Positions 1 to 7,017 of a stretch of DNA of 14,105 nt are shown here, piece after piece. Made by a program: the position numbers and the translations under genes. Under the pieces are notes generated by a model that searched no databases, was not told where the DNA came from, and worked only from the letters and a program-made list of their open reading frames with translations. This stretch comes from Thiomicrorhabdus sp. (lineage in GTDB: Bacteria; Pseudomonadota; Gammaproteobacteria; Thiomicrospirales; Thiomicrospiraceae). The first letter of the stretch is position 1. Every line of letters begins with the position of its first letter. The stretch is taken from NCBI GenBank assembly GCA_015488565.1, contig WFNQ01000238.1, forward strand, positions 1-14,105. The letters are read 5' to 3'.

Positions 1-500
1 TAGCATGGGAGATGCAGCTTGCTTGTCAAACGCGCATTGCGCAAGCGGGTTATGAACATTATGAAGTGTCTGGTTTTGCGAAAAAAAATCGGCCGTGTCT
101 GCATAATGTAAACTATTGGCAATTTGGCGATTATATTGGCTTGGGGGCGGGCGCACATGGCAAAATAACAGTGCCACCAGAGGGTAAAATTTGGCGCACC
201 CAAATGCCTGCTTCGCCAGGAGGGTATGTTGCGGAAATGCAACGCCCCCAACCTGGTCGTCAGGTTTTGGTGTCGGAGCACGATGCGTGTTTTGAATTTA
301 TGCTGAATGCACTGCGACTGCAAGATGGATTTGATTTATCGCTGTTTGAACAGCGCACGGGCTTGCCACTCTCCGCGATAGAGGGGGGGGTAAAAATTAT
401 GCAGCAAAAAGGTTGGCGAATGGTGTCAGAACCCAATTACTTAAAATTAACCACGAAAGGCAGGCACTACTTGAATGATGTGGTGAGCTTATTTTTATGA
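1..500 (+). CDS. hemW: HemW, heme chaperone / radical SAM protein (3' part only)
   Basis: The gene runs in from before the window; its frame is already open at base 3, so the ATG at 12 is internal. About 165 C-terminal residues are visible. HemW is a radical SAM, coproporphyrinogen III oxidase-like protein that acts in heme delivery to target proteins. The recognisable part is the conserved block YEVSGFAKKNRPCLHNVNYW followed by FGDYIGLGAGAHGK, diagnostic of the HemW/HemN-like family. The C-terminal winged-helix-like tail (LFEQRTGLPL, then KGW and YLKLTTKGRHYL) is also typical. The radical SAM CxxxCxxC motif lies upstream and cannot be checked. A run of eight G (383-390) encodes two Gly near the C terminus. 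The gene ends in TGA at 498-500 and precedes the methyltransferase cassette by 193 bp, so it marks the left edge of the ordinary chromosome. Confidence 0.93.
   Translation, partial: AWEMQLACQTRIAQAGYEHYEVSGFAKKNRPCLHNVNYWQFGDYIGLGAGAHGKITVPPEGKIWRTQMPASPGGYVAEMQRPQPGRQVLVSEHDACFEFMLNALRLQDGFDLSLFEQRTGLPLSAIEGGVKIMQQKGWRMVSEPNYLKLTTKGRHYLNDVVSLFL
380..398 (+). repeat. Copy 1 of an identical 19-base G8-containing sequence (in hemW)
   Basis: AGAGGGGGGGGTAAAAATT recurs exactly at 10422-10440. In both genes it is read in the same codon phase and gives Glu-Gly-Gly-Val-Lys-Ile. The proteins are unrelated. Confidence 0.9.
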
Positions 501-524
501 GCTGAATTCATGAGTGTTTTAAGT

Positions 525-556
525 AGTAAAATCTTCAGTTATTGAGGTTTTTTACT
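525..556 (+). terminator. Possible intrinsic terminator after hemW
   Basis: An imperfect hairpin lies 24 bases after the hemW stop. The outer arms AGTAAAA (525-531) and TTTTACT (550-556) pair, and the inner arms CTTCA (533-537) and TGAGG (543-547) pair with one G-T wobble around a five-base loop. Six T follow the inner stem (548-553). The inner stem is short and only partly GC, so termination strength is uncertain; it could also be a plain palindromic element. Its place between hemW and the unrelated cassette supports a terminator role. Confidence 0.4.
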
Positions 557-693
557 TCAAAACATATGTGGTAAAGTAGTCGAGACCATTGAACTGACAA
601 TTTAATTTTTTTGGTTTAGCTTGGCTTTGAATAATTGCACTTAATGTGTGGATTTAAGGTTTTTATCTTTTATGAAAAAAGAAATGAAATTCA

Positions 694-1758
694 ATGATAT
701 ATAGTAGCAATAAAGTAAAGGCAGTGGATTTTTTTTGCGGCGGTGGAGGCATGAGTTATGGTATGCAAGAAGCTGGAATTCAAATTTTAGCTGGCATTGA
801 TTATGAAGAATCATGCCGTCAAACTTACGAAAAAAATATTAAAGGTGCACAGTTTATCCATGCTGATATATTTGATCTGTCAGAAAAATTTCTTAAGAAA
901 AAACTGAAATTAAAAAAATACGATGATAACCTTGTTTTAATTGGTTGTAGCCCATGTCAATTTTGGAGCATTATTAATACAAATAAAACAAAGTCGGAAA
1001 AGTCTAAAAATTTACTGTTTGAATTCTCAAGGTTTGTTGAGTATTTAAGGCCAGGTTATGTTGTCGTAGAAAATGTGCCTGGCGTGCTTCGTAGAAAAAA
1101 AGAAAGTGGGCTTGAGCGTTTTATAAAATGGCTTGAGGATCATTGTTACCATGTTCATTTTGAAGTTCATAATACCTATGACTATGGCGTACCTCAAAGC
1201 CGAAATAGATTTACATTAATTGCTAATCGAGTGAGTAAATGTCAAATTTCTCCTCAAAAATCGAATCATAAAAAAACCGTTTTTGATGTTCTTGGCGTTG
1301 AACATGGCTTTCCTAAAATTTTAGCGGGAAATAAAGATGAAACCGATTACTTGCACACGGTGCCCAATATCACAGATTTGACTCGAAAACGTATTGAAAA
1401 AGTGCCTAAAAATGGTGGAAACCGCCTCAGCTTTGCAAACGATCCAGAGCTTCAATTAAAATGCTTTATTAATAGAGACAATGCTTTTAAAGATACATTT
1501 GGTCGGCTGTGGTGGGATAGACCTTCACCAACGATTACGACTAAATTTTTTAGTGTATCTAACGGACGATTTGTACACCCTGATGAAGATAGAGCGTTAT
1601 CTTTACGAGAGGGAGCGACCTTACAATCTTTTCCTAAAACGTATAAATTTTATGCCTCTAGTCACAGTGCGATCGCCAGACAAATTGGTAATGCGGTTCC
1701 GCCTCTATATGCAAAATGTATTGGAGAAGCTATTGTCAAGGATGCTCAGCATGGCTAA
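694..1758 (+). CDS. C5-cytosine DNA methyltransferase (Dcm-type, cassette gene 1)
   Basis: This enzyme transfers a methyl group from SAM to carbon 5 of cytosine in a specific DNA site. All main motifs are in order over 354 residues: motif I VDFFCGGGGMSYG (11-23), motif IV GCSPCQFWS with catalytic Cys88, motif VI ENV (126-128), motif VIII QSRNRF (168-173), motif IX around RALSLREGATLQSFP (about 302-316), and motif X QIGNAVPP (330-337). The target-recognition segment lies between about 175 and 295; its site cannot be read from sequence. PCQFWS instead of the common PCQPFS is a subfamily feature. The start is firm: an in-frame TGA at 685-687 lies just upstream and this is the first ATG after it, though its ribosome site is weak. 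The stop overlaps the start of the next gene by 8 nt, so the genes are translationally coupled. No Vsr nuclease gene or partner restriction enzyme is recognisable nearby. A weak promoter candidate (CTGACA, 17-base spacer, TAGCTT) lies upstream near 592-620. Confidence 0.95.
   Translation: MIYSSNKVKAVDFFCGGGGMSYGMQEAGIQILAGIDYEESCRQTYEKNIKGAQFIHADIFDLSEKFLKKKLKLKKYDDNLVLIGCSPCQFWSIINTNKTKSEKSKNLLFEFSRFVEYLRPGYVVVENVPGVLRRKKESGLERFIKWLEDHCYHVHFEVHNTYDYGVPQSRNRFTLIANRVSKCQISPQKSNHKKTVFDVLGVEHGFPKILAGNKDETDYLHTVPNITDLTRKRIEKVPKNGGNRLSFANDPELQLKCFINRDNAFKDTFGRLWWDRPSPTITTKFFSVSNGRFVHPDEDRALSLREGATLQSFPKTYKFYASSHSAIARQIGNAVPPLYAKCIGEAIVKDAQHG
1738..1742 (+). promoter_or_regulatory. Ribosome binding site fixing the start of the tandem-GHKL gene
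   Basis: AAGGA lies inside the end of the methyltransferase gene, 8 bases before the ATG at 1751. This spacing favours 1751 (protein starting MANFKTRARTL) over the in-frame ATGs at 1742, which overlaps the AAGGA itself, and at 1481, which is deep inside the methyltransferase. Confidence 0.7.
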
Positions 1759-4726
1759 TTTTAAAACAAGAGCAAGAACCTTAGATCTTTTAGGGCGGCA
1801 ACAAATAGCTGGTATTCCTAGTGCAATTAATGAACTATTAAAAAATGCGCATGATGCTTATGCCGATAATGTAGATATTGATTATTTTAGATTAAATGAT
1901 TTATTTGTTTTGCGTGATGATGGAATAGGAATGAGCCGTGAAGACTTTGAAACTCGATGGTTAACATTGGGTACAGAGTCCAAAGTAAGTCATCGAAATG
2001 AAAACCTTCCACCCATTGATACAACAAAGTCCGCAAGAATTGCAATGGGTGAAAAAGGAATTGGTCGATTAGCGATTGCTTCAATTGGAAAGCAAGTATT
2101 AATTGTAACCAAGCCTAAGCATCAAAAAAATATTACCGTCGCTTTCATTAATTGGCAAGTGTTTGAGCTACCTGAGCTTAATTTAGAGGATATTGTTATT
2201 CCAGTGATGTCATTAGAATCCCTTCCCTCTAATGTTCACATAGAGCAGATGAAGTGTGAGTTAATTTCTTCACTTGATAACCTGTTAATTAAAAATAACA
2301 TTTCTCAAGAGGAGTACGATTCTATTCAAAATACGATTGAATCGTTTCATATTTCACCGATTGAATTTAATGAAAGTTTAGTCGGGAATTTCTCACTAAA
2401 AGACATCGAAAATGGAGGTACTTATTTTTATATTTCTGGTATTGATGAGACGCTAAACGATGATGTTGATGGCATAAAAAGTGAAAAAGAAGCCACTAAA
2501 ATCGAAAAAATGTTGATGGGGTTTCACAATACAATGACCCCAGACCATCCTGAACCGTTGTTAAATATCGTATTTAGAGACTATCGCTTGAATGATGGAA
2601 CCTATTTAGATGTAATGGATAAAGAACATTTTTTTACCCAAGAAGATTTTGAAGTAGCTGACCATCATATTAAAGGGGTGTTTGATGAGTTTGGTCAATT
2701 TAAAGGCATGATAAAAGTCTATAAAGAAAAAACGTTTGATCATATTGTTAATTGGAATAGTAACCATTTTAATCCAACTAAATGCGGAGCATTTGAAATT
2801 AATTTTGCTTATATTCAAGGAGACAAGTCCGATACGGTGATGAACTCTGAGGACTATAGTCGAGTGAAAGCTAAAGCAGATAAGTTTGGTGGTTTATATG
2901 TTTATAAAGATAATATTCGAATTTTACCCTATGGCGATTCAGACTATGATTTTTTAGATATTGAGAAAAAGAGGTCAAGACGAGCAGCAACAGCTTTTTT
3001 TTCATACAGAAGAATGTTTGGGGTAATTAATCTATCACAGCTTAAAAATTTAGACTTAAAAGAAAAAGCAGGACGTGAAGGATTTATTGAGAATAAAGCA
3101 TATCGACAGCTTGTTCAAATACTAAAAAACTTTTTTGATCAACTTGCGGCTGACTTTTTTAGAGAAGATAATTCTGCTGGGCCTAAGGCAGAAGTGTGGG
3201 CACAAAAACGTCAAGAATTAAACACATCCCACAAGGCGTTGCAAAAAAGAGAAAAACAAGCTCGTACTAAAAAACTAAAATTTGAAGAAAATTTAAAATC
3301 GTTTTTTGAGAACATAGAATCCAGTTGGGTTACTTCAAAAATTGATTATATTTTAGATGAAGCACAACAGGATTTTAATCGTCTTTATTCTCTTCAAAAT
3401 CTTGATCAGGCAAGCCAAGAAATCATTGATATAGAAGCACAAACAAGACAAAAGTTATATGAACTTCGACAGTCCCTACTTGTAGCCATTCCTAGAGGGT
3501 TTACCGTTAAGCAATCTCTTAAACTAGATTATCAATCGTATTTAGAAATGTTAGAAAGTTTAGATAATACCGTATTTTTATCGGCGGAAAGTAAGTTAGA
3601 TACTTATGTACAAAAAACCATATCCGTTTTAAATATTTCAATTAATAAACGTAAGCGTATAGAGCAAGCCGTTGAAGCCGTTTCACAAGAAGCGCTTAAA
3701 ATAAATAAGCAAAAGAAAAAGAGCGCACATGAGCATGTGGAAGTAATAAATAAAAAGGTCAAAATATTAACCAATGAACTTATGATTGATTTGGATAACC
3801 AAATTCGAAATGTTAAAGACCAATTTAAAACGTTAGCAACATTGAATGAATCAGATATTGATTTAGTTAAAAAACGAAATGAACTTTCAGATGAAATTCA
3901 GTCCGTTAGTTTGCGAAATACACAGCTTTTAGATACGGTTATTCGTCAGCTTGAAGGCATTGGTTGGGAAAAAGACGAAAATAATCACTATATTACGCCA
4001 GAAGAAATGACCGATGCATTAAGTGAAGAGGTTGAAGGCTTACGAGAAAAAATGCATACCGATGTTGAGTTAAGCCAGCTCGGTCTTGCAGTGAGTGTTA
4101 TTCAACACGAGTTTAACAGCACAACGCGTTCAATTCGTTCCAGTTTAAAAGATTTACGTGCTTGGTCAGATGTGAATGAAGAATTAGAAACGGTTTATAA
4201 AAATATTAAAATTAACTTTGAACATCTTGACGGTTATTTAAATTTATTTACACCATTAAATCGGCGTTTAAACCGTAAAAATGAAACCATTAAGCTAATG
4301 GAAATTAAACACTTTTTAATTGATTTATTCAGTAGTCGGTTTGAACGACATGGTATTTCATTTAAGCATACAAAAGGGTTTAAACAAGGCCAAATTATAG
4401 GGTTCAGATCTTCTTTTTATCCTGTTTTTGTTAATGTGATTGATAATGCAATCCATTGGTTAAATGAGAGCCAAACAGAAGATAAAATTATTCGCTTACA
4501 TGCTGATCCAGAAGGAAATGTTTATATATCCAATAATGGCGTTCCTATTTCTATTCAAGATAAAAATAAAATTTTTCACCTTGGTTTTACTCGTAAAGAA
4601 AATGGGCGTGGAATGGGGCTACATATTAGTAATGAAGCTCTTAAAATAGCAGGGTATCAGTTGCTTCTATCCGATTCAAGGCAAGAGTCCACGGTAACAT
4701 TCAAACTTTCCAAGAAGGAAAAATAA
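1751..4726 (+). CDS. Tandem-GHKL ATPase / histidine-kinase-like protein (cassette gene 2)
   Basis: The 991-residue protein carries a GHKL ATPase fold at each end. The N-terminal one resembles MutL/MORC/Hsp90-type ATPases of restriction-modification neighbourhoods: N-box INELLKNAHDAYA with Glu28 and Asn32, DDGIGM at 56-61, and GEKGIGR at 100-106. A transducer-like region follows, with GGLYVYKDNIRILPYG near 380 and KAGREGFIENKAYRQ near 440-455. A long charged, coiled-coil-rich linker runs from about 486 to 770. The C-terminal part looks like a sensor histidine kinase: QHEFN with candidate phospho-acceptor His786, N-box NVIDNAIHW (895-903), a degenerate G1 box SNNGVP (927-932), an F-box FHLGFTRK, and G2 GRGMGLHI (952-959). 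No membrane segment or signal peptide is seen, so it should be cytoplasmic. I infer that it senses DNA or methylation state and phosphorylates the receiver protein encoded 5 bases downstream. No nuclease motif was found. Function is unproven; the two ATPase folds are well supported. Confidence 0.88.
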   Translation: MANFKTRARTLDLLGRQQIAGIPSAINELLKNAHDAYADNVDIDYFRLNDLFVLRDDGIGMSREDFETRWLTLGTESKVSHRNENLPPIDTTKSARIAMGEKGIGRLAIASIGKQVLIVTKPKHQKNITVAFINWQVFELPELNLEDIVIPVMSLESLPSNVHIEQMKCELISSLDNLLIKNNISQEEYDSIQNTIESFHISPIEFNESLVGNFSLKDIENGGTYFYISGIDETLNDDVDGIKSEKEATKIEKMLMGFHNTMTPDHPEPLLNIVFRDYRLNDGTYLDVMDKEHFFTQEDFEVADHHIKGVFDEFGQFKGMIKVYKEKTFDHIVNWNSNHFNPTKCGAFEINFAYIQGDKSDTVMNSEDYSRVKAKADKFGGLYVYKDNIRILPYGDSDYDFLDIEKKRSRRAATAFFSYRRMFGVINLSQLKNLDLKEKAGREGFIENKAYRQLVQILKNFFDQLAADFFREDNSAGPKAEVWAQKRQELNTSHKALQKREKQARTKKLKFEENLKSFFENIESSWVTSKIDYILDEAQQDFNRLYSLQNLDQASQEIIDIEAQTRQKLYELRQSLLVAIPRGFTVKQSLKLDYQSYLEMLESLDNTVFLSAESKLDTYVQKTISVLNISINKRKRIEQAVEAVSQEALKINKQKKKSAHEHVEVINKKVKILTNELMIDLDNQIRNVKDQFKTLATLNESDIDLVKKRNELSDEIQSVSLRNTQLLDTVIRQLEGIGWEKDENNHYITPEEMTDALSEEVEGLREKMHTDVELSQLGLAVSVIQHEFNSTTRSIRSSLKDLRAWSDVNEELETVYKNIKINFEHLDGYLNLFTPLNRRLNRKNETIKLMEIKHFLIDLFSSRFERHGISFKHTKGFKQGQIIGFRSSFYPVFVNVIDNAIHWLNESQTEDKIIRLHADPEGNVYISNNGVPISIQDKNKIFHLGFTRKENGRGMGLHISNEALKIAGYQLLLSDSRQESTVTFKLSKKEK

Positions 4727-4731
4727 AGGCA

Positions 4732-6258
4732 ATGACATATCAAGAACATTCAAAAAACGTCGCCAATGAGTTTATACAAAGCATAGCCTTTATTGATGAC
4801 CGTGCGTATCAATCTTCTGATACAAGTAACCGTGATCTGCATGATTTTGATGCTCAAGCGATTAGTTTGGCATTTGCGAAACATGAAAAATTATGTGCAG
4901 TCTACCAGCCAGCGAAGAAAGAGGATATTGACAGTTTTTCAAAACTGGCTCAAAAAGCAGATGTTACCGTCATTGATTGGCAAATAAATTTGTCTGAACC
5001 TTTAGGCATCAATTCACAAAGCAATGAGGAAGATGATGAAACTGACGATGAAAGAGGTCAATATACTAAGCAAATTATTGTTGAGCTATTGAAAAATAAT
5101 CGTAATGGTTTAAAGCTGATTGTTGTTTATACAGGTGAAACTGATTTAGCTGGAATTACTGAAAATATAAGAAAGGACTTGAAGACATCCGAGATTTCTT
5201 TGGATTCAGAAGAGAGTGAAGGTACTTGTACTATAACAGCCTCACCATATTTTAAAATTCTGGTCATAGGGAAAAATAATTCTGCTGAAGCTACAGAAGG
5301 AAAAGTGAACTATAAAGATCTACCTGATTTTATCTTAACGGAGTTCGCAAAATTAACAGCGGGTTTATTATCAAATTTTGCATTGCAATCCTTAGCGAAA
5401 ATACGCCAAAATTTTTATCAAATATTGGCTTTATTTCCAGCTGAATTGGACAAGGCTTATTTAGCAAATCAATCATTACTGGGAATAGAGGATACTAATG
5501 AACAGCTAATTGAAGTATTGGGTGATACTTTTATCTCAATACTAAGGGCAAATAGATTACAGAATCCCCTTGATAAAAATAGAGCTTTTCAGTGGATTGA
5601 GTCACAAGATAGCCTGTGTACGGATAAAGCTAAAGCTAAAGCGCTTTATGAACCAGGATGTATTAAGAAAAAATTGGAGGTTGCTTTCCATGATTCGAAG
5701 GTTAAAGAGCGTAATGCTAAACTGATGGGCTTCTTTAACGTTTCAGAGGATGAAAATAAAAAATTAGCACAATTATTTCACCATAAAAACCTTATCGTTT
5801 TTGATGGTCATACACCTATTTTGTCTTTAGGAACGGTGGTTAAAAGTATTAAGGAAGGTGATGAAGGTCTTTATTATGTTTGTATTCAGCAACGTTGTGA
5901 TTCGGTTCGATTAACCAGTGATGAACCTAGGCGTTTTCTGTTTTTATCTTTAAAGAAAGCTGAAAGTGGATGGGATTTAATTACACAAGATGGAACTAAT
6001 CTAAAAATAGATAAGAAAACTTATGGCATTCGAACGGTTAAGTTTACAGGTGCAGGTGAGGTTATTGCACAGTGTGACAGTGCGGGTGGTGATTCAAGTA
6101 AGTTATATTTCACTCCTTTCTATGGAGGTGATGAAAAATTTGAATTTATATTCGAATTAAAAGACCTATATGCCCAAAGAATTGTTTCGGAGTATAGTGC
6201 AAACCTCACACGAGTGGGGCTAGATGAGTCTGAATGGATGAGAATACATAGTAAATAA
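4732..6258 (+). CDS. Divergent receiver-domain protein, unknown output domain (cassette gene 3)
   Basis: The 508-residue protein begins with what looks like a response-regulator receiver domain. IAFIDDR (18-24) supplies the acidic pocket Asp22-Asp23, ADVTVIDWQI (76-85) places the candidate phospho-acceptor at Asp82, and LKLIVVYTGE (127-136) gives the conserved Thr134. A highly acidic insert (about 99-107, EEDDETDDE) follows the phospho-acceptor strand, unlike in classical receivers. A helical segment (TEFAKLTAGLLSNFALQSLAKIRQNFYQIL) begins near residue 200. The C-terminal half matches no domain I know; it ends in LTRVGLDESEWMRIHSK. It contains no recognisable helix-turn-helix or nuclease motif. 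The gene starts 5 bases after the tandem-GHKL stop, with AAGGAA at 4715-4720 as ribosome site, so the two are co-translated. I infer that it is the phosphorylation target and output of the upstream kinase-like protein. The receiver assignment is fairly sure; the function of the rest is unknown. Confidence 0.75.
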   Translation: MTYQEHSKNVANEFIQSIAFIDDRAYQSSDTSNRDLHDFDAQAISLAFAKHEKLCAVYQPAKKEDIDSFSKLAQKADVTVIDWQINLSEPLGINSQSNEEDDETDDERGQYTKQIIVELLKNNRNGLKLIVVYTGETDLAGITENIRKDLKTSEISLDSEESEGTCTITASPYFKILVIGKNNSAEATEGKVNYKDLPDFILTEFAKLTAGLLSNFALQSLAKIRQNFYQILALFPAELDKAYLANQSLLGIEDTNEQLIEVLGDTFISILRANRLQNPLDKNRAFQWIESQDSLCTDKAKAKALYEPGCIKKKLEVAFHDSKVKERNAKLMGFFNVSEDENKKLAQLFHHKNLIVFDGHTPILSLGTVVKSIKEGDEGLYYVCIQQRCDSVRLTSDEPRRFLFLSLKKAESGWDLITQDGTNLKIDKKTYGIRTVKFTGAGEVIAQCDSAGGDSSKLYFTPFYGGDEKFEFIFELKDLYAQRIVSEYSANLTRVGLDESEWMRIHSK

Positions 6259-6414
6259 GTTAGATTTTTGCAATCAAAATTCATATATCGTGCCTATGAT
6301 ATGCTCTTGCTTTCCTTAGTGAAAAAGAGAATGTTTCTGAATCAATCCGCCATTCCAATGCTTTAATTAGTGCCTGTTACTCATTTTTTAAAAGAGCTAA
6401 AAGATAAAATTTAA

Positions 6415-6420
6415 AAGGAG
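6415..6420 (+). promoter_or_regulatory. Strong ribosome binding site of tag
   Basis: AAGGAG lies 8 bases before the ATG at 6429. This is the best Shine-Dalgarno match in the window and supports that start. The 170-base gap before it (6259-6428) holds no other clear gene, terminator or promoter. Confidence 0.75.
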
Positions 6421-6428
6421 TATCACTT

Positions 6429-6989
6429 ATGAACCGTTGCGAATGGGCAAGTTCAAACCCATTGGAAACTAAATATCACGATGAAGAGTGGGGTGTGCCA
6501 GTGCATGATGACCGCTTATTATTTGAGATGTTGATTTTAGAAGGTGCGCAAGCGGGGTTAAGTTGGGTAACGATTTTGAAAAAACGAGCGGGATATTTAG
6601 AGGCGTTTGATCAGTTTGATATTCAAAAAATAGCCACCTATTCAGATAAAAAAATAGCACAGCTCTTAGAGAACCCAAATATTGTTCGCAATAAGCTTAA
6701 AGTGAATGCAACGGTGGTGAATGCAAAGTGTGTATTAGAGATTCAGCAGGAATACGGCAGTTTTGATGCTTATATTTGGTCGTTTGTGAACGGTAAGCCT
6801 ATTCAAAACCAGTGGCAACAGCTTTCGGATGTGCCATCTAAAACGGATGTTTCGGATAAAATGAGTAAAAGTTTGAAGAAAAAAGGGTTTAAGTTTATTG
6901 GTTCTACAACCTGTTATGCCTTTATGCAGGCCGTGGGCATGGTGAATGACCATGTGGTTTCGTGTTTTCGGTATTCAGAGATTTCTTAA
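6429..6989 (+). CDS. tag: DNA-3-methyladenine glycosylase I
   Basis: The enzyme excises 3-methyladenine from alkylated DNA as the first step of base excision repair. The 186-residue length equals the family norm. The zinc-clip residues fall exactly where Escherichia coli Tag has them: Cys4, His17, His175 and Cys179 (MNRCEWA, YHDEEWG, and NDHVVSCF near the end). Glu38 and Trp46 of the base-recognition pocket are present in ILEGAQAGLSW. The gene restarts the ordinary chromosome after the three-gene cassette. Its GC content and codon use look closer to the downstream genes than to the cassette, so I treat it as a resident gene and not as part of the methylation system. The GGDEF gene follows after 28 bases, so they may share a transcript. 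Confidence 0.96.
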   Translation: MNRCEWASSNPLETKYHDEEWGVPVHDDRLLFEMLILEGAQAGLSWVTILKKRAGYLEAFDQFDIQKIATYSDKKIAQLLENPNIVRNKLKVNATVVNAKCVLEIQQEYGSFDAYIWSFVNGKPIQNQWQQLSDVPSKTDVSDKMSKSLKKKGFKFIGSTTCYAFMQAVGMVNDHVVSCFRYSEIS

Positions 6990-7002
6990 GGATGATCATA
7001 AT

Positions 7003-7007
7003 AAGGA
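7003..7007 (+). promoter_or_regulatory. Ribosome binding site deciding the GGDEF gene start
   Basis: AAGGA sits 10 bases before the ATG at 7018. The frame is open further up to an ATG at 6946, but that would overlap tag by 44 bases and add 24 residues unlike any domain, so 7018 is preferred. Confidence 0.6.
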
Positions 7008-7017
7008 TGAGCATAAA

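Noticed and set aside
672..704. Short open frame of 10 codons (MKKEMKFNDI) overlapping the methyltransferase start
   Set aside because: Too short and low in complexity, with no ribosome site; probably chance in AT-rich sequence.
1481..1750. In-frame upstream extension of the tandem-GHKL gene to an ATG at 1481 (90 extra residues)
   Set aside because: The region encodes the conserved end of the methyltransferase in another frame, the extra residues match nothing, and AAGGA at 1738-1742 supports the start at 1751.
6285..6302. Small inverted repeat ATATC...GATAT after the cassette as terminator
   Set aside because: Five AT-rich pairs, an eight-base loop and no T run; too weak.
6300..6407. Open stretch of 35 codons without start codon before tag (ends SFFKRAKR)
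   Set aside because: It lacks a start, has no recognisable similarity, and a run this long is not surprising by chance; a gene remnant is possible but unsupported.
6429..6989. tag as a functional member of the methylation cassette
   Set aside because: Tag removes 3-methyladenine from alkylation damage, not 5-methylcytosine; it has its own ribosome site after a 170-base gap and looks like a resident gene.
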